Assembly (NCBI GenBank): GCA_938023075.1
Contig: CALHDG010000113.1
Location: 1 to 40,497 of the forward strand
Direction: 5' to 3'
Origin: an uncultured Chitinophagales bacterium
GTDB taxonomy: Bacteria; Bacteroidota; Bacteroidia; Chitinophagales; JAHDHT01
Length of the DNA stretch: 40,497 bases
The position numbers and the translations under genes were made by a program. The notes beneath the pieces are model-generated. The model saw nothing but the letters and a program-made list of their open reading frames with translations. It had not been told where the DNA came from and ran no database searches. The first letter of the stretch is position 1. Each line of letters opens with the position of its first letter. Positions 32,703 to 40,497 of the stretch are shown piece by piece.

Positions 32703-35700
32703 TTATTCTTTTATCAATTTAAAATGTTGATAAGTACCATCTTTAACTTGAACTTTTACTAAGTAAATGCCAACCGGTTGTTTGCTAATATCAAATGCTG
32801 TCATGTATAATTCAAAATCATTTTCGAACTTAGTGATAATGGGTTGACCATTTGAATTATATACAATGGCTGAAATTGGCGTATCAGTGCAATCAAAACA
32901 GCTAATTGTAAATATACCGGCAGTTGGGTTTGGATATACTTCAATTAGTGGTTTCGGGTTAACCGGTTCTGTTTTAAATGATACTCCACCGCAAGAATAA
33001 CTATTGGTTAAACCGCCTTGACAACCCTTTACATCTAGCACTTCAATTTCATATTCCCCACTTCCAACATAAGGTCCAAATGTTACCGTTTCATCAGCAG
33101 AAATATTGGTAAAAGTTTGGTTACCATCGGAAACAGTTAAATATGCCGCATGCGGTGCTACTACACCTACACCGCCATTAACCGATACAGTTACAAAATA
33201 TTGATTACCCATACAATTTTCATCTACAAGGGTAACATCAATCGCATCAAAGAATAAGGCATAGGCTCCATAAGGTGCCCAAACGGTACACTCATGATCA
33301 AACATTGGGAAACCATCATCACCAGGATAGCCAATAACGGCAGTTATATAAAGTGGTATATTATTATATACTGCTCCGGCACTATTGAATTGACCATTGT
33401 TGCTTGTATCAATGATATTTGAGGTATCAGGATCAAACTCTTCTCCTTCGTGTAATACATAAGCAACTACACTATTTTCATCTACTACCGAAAACGCAAC
33501 TGCCATATTCACCACATCACCATCACAAATATAGGTTTGCGAAGTCTGCATTAAACCAGGATCGTTTCCACACTCAGCCGGTGGCGGAGGAGGTGGCGGT
33601 GGTGGAGGAGTTGTACACGTATGTCCAAAATTAACAGTACCTGTATTTTGGAAACAACCAATTGAGTTAACGCTGCTACTAAAATAAACATAATCAAAAT
33701 TAGAACTTGTTTTATCACCTGGCGCTATTGTATTCGTCCAGTTACCAACCGGCATAATATATGGTTCGCACTCTGGCAATACGGTAGCTGTTGCGGTACA
33801 ACCATCTTCGGTAATACTCACATTTATAAATGGTTCAATGGTATTTGGATATACAATGAGATCTTCTGTAAACTGACCAATTGGTGTTCCATCGGTGCAG
33901 TATGCGGTAATCGTATAAGTCTCCATTTCGGGAGCACAGAAACCGTTACTTAATATTAAAGACGTTTCATATTGTCCGTTTCCAACAGAGCCCATGGTTA
34001 CTTCCTCATTATTTGGTGTTTCTAAAATCACTATTTGATCATTAGCATCTCCATCAGTTAAACTTAAGGTAAACGTGGCTTCATCACCTGAACAAGCGAA
34101 ATTCACATTCACATCAGAAGAATAAATTGGTGAACAAGTGTTACAATCAATTACCTCAACAAATATTTCGGTTAATTGTTCACTCACACAACCATCTGGA
34201 CTAACCGCTTCTACTAAGAAAGTATACGAGCCTTCATCGCTTGGTGCCGGTATTAATATTTCGCTTCCGTCGCCCATTACGGTGCTTCCATCGCCACTAT
34301 ACCAATTGTAGGTAAATGGAGCGATATTTTCTACAGCTAAAGCTATTAAAGTGGCATCTGAACAAACTACTTGGTCTGGTATGGTGCCAACCGGTGGCTC
34401 AACTTTAGTTACTGTAACCATAATGGTAAATTCAGAAGTACAACCTCCTGATGTAACGGAATAGGTAATAGCAGCCTCACTACCTTCAACCGCTCCAGGG
34501 AAAAACATATTACCCGTAACTCCATCACCGCTGAAACTTCCTCCGGCATCACCAGTTAATAAGCTCATTAAATCTAAGGCATCATCATCTGCACAAACGC
34601 TACTAACCATTTCGAATGAGGCATCTGGTATATCATTTACTACAATCTCTCTGGTTTGAACATTGTCACAAACTGCTGGATCATCGGCAACAAAGGTAAC
34701 CGTATACGTACCCGGACCATAAGCGGCATTAAACATACCTGCCGACGATACGCCGTCTCCAACCCATTCTCCACTCATTCCACCGTTAACAAATTCGCCT
34801 AAATTAAGCATAGCCGAACCGAAACATACTTCCCCTGGATTATTCCAGAAATTATTTGGCGTTTCGTCTACATCAACCGTAAGTAAATAACTTTGTTCGC
34901 ACATGCCATTACTAATAGTATAATATAATTTAACCGGGCTTTGAGCACCAAGCCCCATACCGTTAAACATGTAGAAAACCTCTCCATTATTATCCATGAT
35001 TGATGATACCCCAGGACCAGACCAGAAACCACCTTGATTTGTAGCGACTACATCTGCCAACATTAAGTTTTCACCAAAACAAACACCAGCAACATTAGTA
35101 GTTAAGGTAGCCTCTGGTAAAGGCATTACTTCAAAAATCATTGGTACTGCGGGTCCTTCGCAAGCAGTACCATAAGCATTGCCTGCAAACTCGGTTACCC
35201 AAATGGTATACAAGCCGGCTTCATTAGTATTAACCGAAAAGCCTTCTGTAGAACAAATGGTTCCGCCATAATCACAAGAACTTAATAAGTCACCCGGTCT
35301 GCCATCATCATCAGCATAGAAATTATAGGTACCCGCACCTATCTTTATACCACTTAACAAATCACCAACACAAATTGCTTCCGGTTGAACTATTTCCGGT
35401 TCCGCAATAAATTCTGATGTAGTATTAAAAACTAATTCGCAATTAGTAACACTTCCAGTTGGATCTGTAATAGTATAAGTTTGGATATATGAAATAGATA
35501 CACCTTGAGTTTCAGTAGTTTCAACTACTTCAAATTCGAAATCAGCACTGCTAATACATGGACTTAAGCCAAAATCATTAATATTTAATGGTGGTGGCGG
35601 AGAAACTGGTGCACAAATATTCATTACCGTTTCTGAGGGACAAGTAATACTTACTGGAGCGCCGGTAAATTCTTCTGGCGCACGCACGGTTAAAATTGAA

Positions 35701-38700
35701 CCTTCAAACGTACAAGTACCATCAACATATTGAACCAATACTTGATATTCACCTGCCGGTAAGCTAGAGAATACTCCTGATGATTGCCATGTGTTGCCAC
35801 CATCAATGCTGTACTGCACCGGACCAGCATTATTGCCATCTACAGCTACACTAATAATTCCATCTGGAATTCCATCACAATTTTTGATATCAATGGCTTG
35901 CTCACTTCCAAATGATGGTACCGGAGTATTAACTACAACTTCACCACCTTCTACTATACAAATACCCGAAGTATTTTGAACCATTACCGTATAGGTTCCA
36001 GCTTCTAATCCTGCAAAAGTATTATTACTTTGGTAAGATGCGCCTCCATCAATACTATATTCCATACTGCCACCTATTGAGCCATTAATGCTTATGGAGC
36101 CATCAACCACATCACAAGCGGTAACATCGGTAGCTGAAATGCTAATGGCATCCGCGCTACAATCGCCACAACCGGCAGGGTCTGGTACGCTAACCGGATC
36201 AACCACTATCGTACAAGTTCCTTCTGTATTTTGAACTACCACATTGAAAGTGCCTGCTGAAAGATTATTAAAAGTATTTGATGATTGGAATGATGCTCCA
36301 CCGTCTATACTGTATTCTACTGTACCAAAAATACTTGCATTAATACTTATTGAACCATCCGTTCCACCACAAACAGCAGCACTAGAAAGTACCACATCTA
36401 CTGAACCGGCATTACATAAATCACAGCCTTCTGGTTCTGATAAATCAGCGGGATCTATAGTTAAAGAGCATAAACCATTCGTGTTTTGAACTACAATATT
36501 ATACGAACCAGCGGCTAAACCTTCGAAAGTGCTGGAAGATTGGAAAGTTACTCCTCCGTCAATACTATATTCAACCGTACCACCAATTGGTGCCGAAATA
36601 GAAATTGTTCCATCCGGATTATTACAATTGTTCGAGTTAGTGGTAGCAACTTCTACAATTGACGCATTGCAACTACCACAACCAAATGGTTTAACAATAC
36701 TTGCTTCTATTGCATCAACATTACAAGTTCCTTCTTGATTTTGAACTACAATAGTATATGTACCTACAGCCAAACCAGTAAAGGTATTAGAGGATTGGAA
36801 GCTAAGTCCACCATCAATACTATATTCTACCGTACCAATAATAGAAGCTGCAATGGTAATTGTGCCATCTGCAGCTTCACAAGTAGTTGCATTGGTTGCT
36901 GCTACATCAACAGCATTTACATTACAGGTATCACATCCGTTAGGTTCTGTAATGGTAACTGTGCCTCCATCAATAGTACAGAAACCCTCTTCATTGCTTA
37001 CTACTATAGTATAATTTCCAGCAAATAAATTCTTAAATATGCCGGAACTTTGGAAAGTTGCTCCATCATCAATACTGTAAAGAATAGTTCCACTAACACC
37101 ATTAGATGATATTACTATTGAACCATTATCATCACCACAAGACGAAATATCAGTAAATGTTATATCTAAAGAGTTGGCATCACAATTTCCACATTCTGGC
37201 AATTCGTTTAAGCTAACCGAGCCACCATCAATAACACAAGAACCCGACGGTGTTTGTGCTACTATGGTATACGTTCCCGGGCTTAAATTTTCAAATGTAC
37301 CATCACTTTGGAAAGTTGTTCCACCATCTATACTGTATTCAAATGTACCGGATACTGTTGGAGTAATGGTTATACTTCCATCAGAATCTGGCGCACATTG
37401 GAATGGATCATTAAATTCTATTTGTATGGCAGATGCATCACAAGGACCTGATGGACAATCACCCGGTAAACCAATAGTAAGCACACTGCCACTTAAAGTA
37501 CAATTAGTATCGTTGGTTTGTACTACTATAGCATAATCGCCCGGCATTAAACCGGTAAATAAGCCTGAACCCTGGAAGTTGGTTCCATTATCTATACTGT
37601 ATTCCACGCTACCAGCTATGTCAGCTTCAATGGTTATCGTTCCATCGCCATTAGGAGCACATAAAGTTGATTCTGTTGATTGAATGGAAATATTATCTGT
37701 AGTACAATCTGCTGACGGGCAATTGGCTGGTTCTGCAATCGTAACCTGTCCGCCATCAATTGCACAAGTTAAATCAGCTGTTTGAACTGCAATAGTATAA
37801 TTACCAGCAGTTAAACCTGTAAATGAACCTGAACTTGAAAATGGTGCGCCTCCAGAAATGCTGTATTCAACTGTACCACCAATTGAGGTAGATATGGTTA
37901 TTGTACCATCTGCAGTTGGAGCACAGCCTGTTAAATCTGTTGAAGCTATGGTTACATTATCAGCCGAGCAAACACAACCGTCAGGATCACTTAAGCTTAC
38001 TGAACCACCATCTATCATACAACTACCATCAGAAGTTTGAACTGCTATAGTATAAGTACCCGCTGCTAATCCTGCAAAGCTTCCATTATTTTGGTAAGAT
38101 GTTCCACCATCTATACTGTATTGAACTGTTCCTCCAATTGAAGTTGTGATAGTTATTGTACCATCAGAACTTGGAGCACAAGCTGTTGAATTGCTCGAAT
38201 CAATAGTTATGTTATCCGCAGAACAAGCGCAAGAAGCTGGATCGGTTAAGGTTATTGTTCCACCATCTATTACACAATCATTATCTGATGCTTGAACTAT
38301 AATGGCATATGTGCCAGCATCTAAACCCGTAAATGAACCATTGCTTTGGAAAGTAGATCCACCATCTATACTGTAAGATACATTACCTGCAGTAGAAGTA
38401 GTTATGGTAATTGACCCGTCTCCACCTGGAGCGCAAGCTGTTGAATTATTGGAAGCAATACTGATATTGTCAGAAGAGCAATCGCAACTTGCCGGATCGG
38501 CTAAGTCAACAGTTCCACCATCAATTACACAGCCTCCATTAGTTGTTTGAACTACAATTGTATAAGTACCTGCATTTAAGGTTGTAAATGTTCCACTACT
38601 TTGGAAAGTTGAACCACCATCGATACTGTATTCCACTGCATCGGTTAAAGTAGTTGTAATGGTAATGGTTCCATCAAATTCTCCACAATCACTTGGATCA

Positions 38701-40497
38701 GTTGAGCTAATGTCAATAGCATCTACATTACAATCTCCGCAAACAGCAGGTTCTGTTATTGTTATTGGATCAGCTGTTAAACTACAACCATCTGCTCCGT
38801 TAATTTCAACTGTGTAAGTGCCTGGAGCAAGACCGGTATAGGTTCCTGCACCAATAATATCTACACCGTTTAAAGTAAAGGTTAATGGACCTGGCGTGAT
38901 TGAGGTTGATACTGAAATAGTACCATCTCCTTCTGCACCACATAAGGTTGAATCTGTGAAATCTATTGTCACATTTTCTAAGTCACAAACGGAGTCCGGA
39001 TTAACCACTACTAATGAAGCCGGATCATGATCATCTTCATCTGTGTTCGGATCGCCTCCTCCTGGTGTTCCTGTTCCATCTCCACCAATAGTATTATCAG
39101 CAGGTGAATCTGGATCACCATCACCATCATTGCCATCATTACCATCTGGCGTGCTATCTACATCTGCAAGACCTAATGTATTTTCGGCATTGCTTATCTC
39201 ACCATAGTTTACTAAGCTGCCTATAAATGAAGCATCTATTGTTAGTGCAATATCAATTGTAGTACTGCTACCGGCTGCTAATGCGCCACCAGTGTTGGTA
39301 ACCGGACCTGTTGCCGGACCTGACCAACCGTTACTATCATTAGTACTTAAGGTTAAGCCTGTTGGTATGTAGTCAGTCACTTCAAATGAAGTTGCATCTA
39401 CATTACCTTGATTGGTTACGGTTATTGTAAAAGTAACCTCGTCACCCGGACTGAATGGTCCTGCACTGCTTAATTCTTTAATTAAGGCTAAATCGAACAT
39501 AGCACCATCGCATCCTGCTGGTTCACCGATGGTTACCGGATCTAAACTTAAGCTACAACCATCTGGTCCGCTTACGGTTATTGTGTAATCGCCTGCGCCT
39601 AAATCGGTAAAGGTACCTGCATCTATTATATCTACTCCATTTAAAGTAAACGTTACAGGACCAGGTAAAATGGTTGAGGATACGGTAATTGTTCCATTTC
39701 CATTTTCACCACATATGTTTGAATCTGTAAATTCTACAGTGACACTATCTGTTATACATGATGTATCAGGACAATCGGCTGGTTCTCCAATCGTTACCGG
39801 ATCTAAAGTTAAACTACATCCATCCGGACCAGTTAGGGAGATTGTATAATCGCCTTCGCCGAGATCGGTAAACGTTCCGGCATCTACTATATCTACTCCG
39901 TTTAAGCTAAAGGTTACCGGACTTGGTATGGTTGTCGATACTGCTATGCTCCCATTAGAATTTGGCGCACATTCGGTTGCATCGGTTGGCGTTGCGGTTA
40001 CATTGGCTAAATCACAGTCCGTTGGATCAACTACATCCGGGCAATCCGAAGGTTGACCAATCGTGATCGTTTCGGAAGTCAAATCACAACCATCTGCTGT
40101 TGTGATATTGATTGTATAGTCGCCTGCTGGTAAATCACTAAAGGTTCCGCCATCTGTTAAGGTCTGTCCATCGCTTAAAGTGAAGGTTACCGGACCTGGT
40201 GCTATAGTGGTCGATACCGTAATACTGCCGTCGCCTTCTGGTGCACATTCTACTGAATCGGTTGAGTCAATAGTTACATTCGCTAAATCACAGTCCGTTG
40301 GATCTACCACATCCGGGCAATCCGAAGGTTGACCAATCGTGATCGTTTCGGAAGTCAAATCACAACCATCTGCTGTTGTGATATTGATTGTATAATCGCC
40401 TGCTGGTAAATCACTAAAGGTTCCGCCATCTGTTAAGGTCTGTCCATCGCTTAAAGTGAAGGTTACCGGACCTGGTGCTATAGTGGTCGATACCGTA
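32703..40497 (-). CDS. Giant T9SS-secreted repeat adhesin (SprB-repeat type), 5' end beyond window
   Basis: The frame is open from the right edge, so at least 2,597 residues are seen and the start is outside. An apparent start at 40358 is only a TTG codon inside a repeat. From the visible N-terminal side: about four and a half type-A repeats of ~90 residues (CDLANV ... PVTFTL ... GDYTI), three of them before and one after a DUF11-like domain (SPGDEVTFTITVTNQGN) with an Asp/Gly-rich, probably calcium-binding, linker. Twelve type-B repeats of ~85 residues follow (GTVEYSIDGG ... FQSSGTF ... AGTYTIVVQ ... C), SprB-like and rich in conserved cysteines. Next come HYR/PKD-like domains, a ten-proline run (about 33578-33610), and a T9SS sorting domain (VYPNPTAGIF ... 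VGIYLVKVQV ... KLIKE). It should be a long surface filament for adhesion or gliding. Confidence 0.9.
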   Translation of the reverse strand, partial: TVSTTIAPGPVTFTLSDGQTLTDGGTFSDLPAGDYTINITTADGCDLTSETITIGQPSDCPDVVDPTDCDLANVTIDSTDSVECAPEGDGSITVSTTIAPGPVTFTLSDGQTLTDGGTFSDLPAGDYTINITTADGCDLTSETITIGQPSDCPDVVDPTDCDLANVTATPTDATECAPNSNGSIAVSTTIPSPVTFSLNGVDIVDAGTFTDLGEGDYTISLTGPDGCSLTLDPVTIGEPADCPDTSCITDSVTVEFTDSNICGENGNGTITVSSTILPGPVTFTLNGVDIIDAGTFTDLGAGDYTITVSGPDGCSLSLDPVTIGEPAGCDGAMFDLALIKELSSAGPFSPGDEVTFTITVTNQGNVDATSFEVTDYIPTGLTLSTNDSNGWSGPATGPVTNTGGALAAGSSTTIDIALTIDASFIGSLVNYGEISNAENTLGLADVDSTPDGNDGNDGDGDPDSPADNTIGGDGTGTPGGGDPNTDEDDHDPASLVVVNPDSVCDLENVTIDFTDSTLCGAEGDGTISVSTSITPGPLTFTLNGVDIIGAGTYTGLAPGTYTVEINGADGCSLTADPITITEPAVCGDCNVDAIDISSTDPSDCGEFDGTITITTTLTDAVEYSIDGGSTFQSSGTFTTLNAGTYTIVVQTTNGGCVIDGGTVDLADPASCDCSSDNISIASNNSTACAPGGDGSITITTSTAGNVSYSIDGGSTFQSNGSFTGLDAGTYAIIVQASDNDCVIDGGTITLTDPASCACSADNITIDSSNSTACAPSSDGTITITTSIGGTVQYSIDGGTSYQNNGSFAGLAAGTYTIAVQTSDGSCMIDGGSVSLSDPDGCVCSADNVTIASTDLTGCAPTADGTITISTSIGGTVEYSISGGAPFSSSGSFTGLTAGNYTIAVQTADLTCAIDGGQVTIAEPANCPSADCTTDNISIQSTESTLCAPNGDGTITIEADIAGSVEYSIDNGTNFQGSGLFTGLMPGDYAIVVQTNDTNCTLSGSVLTIGLPGDCPSGPCDASAIQIEFNDPFQCAPDSDGSITITPTVSGTFEYSIDGGTTFQSDGTFENLSPGTYTIVAQTPSGSCVIDGGSVSLNELPECGNCDANSLDITFTDISSCGDDNGSIVISSNGVSGTILYSIDDGATFQSSGIFKNLFAGNYTIVVSNEEGFCTIDGGTVTITEPNGCDTCNVNAVDVAATNATTCEAADGTITIAASIIGTVEYSIDGGLSFQSSNTFTGLAVGTYTIVVQNQEGTCNVDAIEASIVKPFGCGSCNASIVEVATTNSNNCNNPDGTISISAPIGGTVEYSIDGGVTFQSSSTFEGLAAGSYNIVVQNTNGLCSLTIDPADLSEPEGCDLCNAGSVDVVLSSAAVCGGTDGSISINASIFGTVEYSIDGGASFQSSNTFNNLSAGTFNVVVQNTEGTCTIVVDPVSVPDPAGCGDCSADAISISATDVTACDVVDGSISINGSIGGSMEYSIDGGASYQSNNTFAGLEAGTYTVMVQNTSGICIVEGGEVVVNTPVPSFGSEQAIDIKNCDGIPDGIISVAVDGNNAGPVQYSIDGGNTWQSSGVFSSLPAGEYQVLVQYVDGTCTFEGSILTVRAPEEFTGAPVSITCPSETVMNICAPVSPPPPLNINDFGLSPCISSADFEFEVVETTETQGVSISYIQTYTITDPTGSVTNCELVFNTTSEFIAEPEIVQPEAICVGDLLSGIKIGAGTYNFYADDDGRPGDLLSSCDYGGTICSTEGFSVNTNEAGLYTIWVTEFAGNAYGTACEGPAVPMIFEVMPLPEATLTTNVAGVCFGENLMLADVVATNQGGFWSGPGVSSIMDNNGEVFYMFNGMGLGAQSPVKLYYTISNGMCEQSYLLTVDVDETPNNFWNNPGEVCFGSAMLNLGEFVNGGMSGEWVGDGVSSAGMFNAAYGPGTYTVTFVADDPAVCDNVQTREIVVNDIPDASFEMVSSVCADDDALDLMSLLTGDAGGSFSGDGVTGNMFFPGAVEGSEAAITYSVTSGGCTSEFTIMVTVTKVEPPVGTIPDQVVCSDATLIALAVENIAPFTYNWYSGDGSTVMGDGSEILIPAPSDEGSYTFLVEAVSPDGCVSEQLTEIFVEVIDCNTCSPIYSSDVNVNFACSGDEATFTLSLTDGDANDQIVILETPNNEEVTMGSVGNGQYETSLILSNGFCAPEMETYTITAYCTDGTPIGQFTEDLIVYPNTIEPFINVSITEDGCTATATVLPECEPYIMPVGNWTNTIAPGDKTSSNFDYVYFSSSVNSIGCFQNTGTVNFGHTCTTPPPPPPPPPPAECGNDPGLMQTSQTYICDGDVVNMAVAFSVVDENSVVAYVLHEGEEFDPDTSNIIDTSNNGQFNSAGAVYNNIPLYITAVIGYPGDDGFPMFDHECTVWAPYGAYALFFDAIDVTLVDENCMGNQYFVTVSVNGGVGVVAPHAAYLTVSDGNQTFTNISADETVTFGPYVGSGEYEIEVLDVKGCQGGLTNSYSCGGVSFKTEPVNPKPLIEVYPNPTAGIFTISCFDCTDTPISAIVYNSNGQPIITKFENDFELYMTAFDISKQPVGIYLVKVQVKDGTYQHFKLIKE
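35660..38735 (-). repeat. Twelve tandem type-B SprB-like repeats within the adhesin
   Basis: Each unit of roughly 85 codons carries a cysteine near its start, a mid-unit cysteine after TxxxC, YSIDGG, an aromatic-Q-S motif (TFQSS or similar), GTYTIVVQ, a C about nine residues later, and a C near its end. Units are similar in protein but diverged in DNA. The last unit lacks some cysteines. Confidence 0.8.
39000..39505 (-). other. DUF11-like domain and Asp/Gly-rich linker in the adhesin
   Basis: A single DUF11-like beta domain (VTFTITVTNQGNVDATSFEV, DYIPTGL) is followed by a linker dense in D, G, P and N (DGNDGNDGDGDPDSPAD type), likely calcium-binding. It separates the type-A repeats before it from one type-A and all type-B repeats after it. 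Confidence 0.7.
40021..40497 (-). repeat. Nearly identical 276-bp tandem repeats at the right edge
   Basis: Positions 40021-40221 and 40297-40497 align over 201 bp with three mismatches by eye. The unit is 276 bp, 92 codons, in frame, and continues past the window. Confidence 0.85.

Noticed and set aside
35791-38040. Several plus-strand frames of 60-120 codons opposite the adhesin
   Set aside because: They recur because the adhesin repeats on the other strand have a repeated, stop-poor antisense frame; they have no independent features.
40358-40360. Apparent start of the adhesin
   Set aside because: The codon is TTG (leucine) inside a repeat, and the same frame continues without a stop to the window end.

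Overview
The window comes from an AT-rich member of the Bacteroidota. The evidence is two proteins with type IX secretion (T9SS) C-terminal signals of the VYPNP kind, an adjacent SusC/SusD nutrient-uptake pair, a DUF5686 outer-membrane protein, and several TAnnTTTG -7 promoter boxes. The SprB-type repeat adhesin and the general gene mix suggest a free-living, perhaps aquatic or gliding, lineage. I cannot place it below phylum with confidence.

Layout. 1-480: no convincing protein gene, but a good minus-strand promoter leading into a hairpin-rich element, and a separate terminator-ended candidate small RNA. 480-4462: a type I restriction HsdR subunit and a DUF45/YgjP metallopeptidase overlapping by 4 nt, with no HsdM or HsdS in view. 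4511-7526: folD, an Rpn/PDDEXK-family protein and a class V aminotransferase. 7566-9578 (minus): a secreted M1-family peptidase. 9579-10174: intergenic, with a palindrome-bounded repeat. 10175-13017: PgpH-like 7TM-HD phosphodiesterase and a methyltransferase overlapping by 4 nt. 13175-15718: DUF5686 protein. 15719-16485: an intergenic stretch of short repeats ending in a decayed T9SS tail. 16486-18080 (minus): two-gene ABC exporter. 18210-19688 (minus): rpoN. 20010-21821 (minus): secreted lamin-tail/Calx-beta/OB protein. 21902-24249: yqgE, lolD and an orphan histidine kinase. 24519-29543: SusC and SusD with a terminator. 29594-30023: second copy of the palindrome-bounded repeat. 30024-32189 (minus): rnr. 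32385-32615 (minus): start-less tail of a lost surface protein with its terminator. 32703 to the right edge (minus): the last ~2,600 residues of a giant cysteine-patterned repeat adhesin secreted by T9SS.

How the genes fit together. Much of the window concerns the cell envelope: SusCD uptake, LolD lipoprotein release, a DUF5686 barrel, a secreted peptidase and two T9SS cargos. The rest is housekeeping (folD, rnr, rpoN, yqgE, pgpH) plus one probable defence fragment (HsdR with the metallopeptidase). I did not find a clear, self-contained new system. The observations most worth following are: (i) the two dispersed copies of a ~130-bp element bounded by GGTCGCAA-TTGCGACC palindromes, whose core is inverted relative to a shared flank; (ii) the two non-coding candidates before hsdR; (iii) the giant adhesin with two segregated repeat classes and nearly identical 276-bp repeats at the edge; and (iv) start-less protein tails in intergenic DNA that mark lost surface-protein genes.
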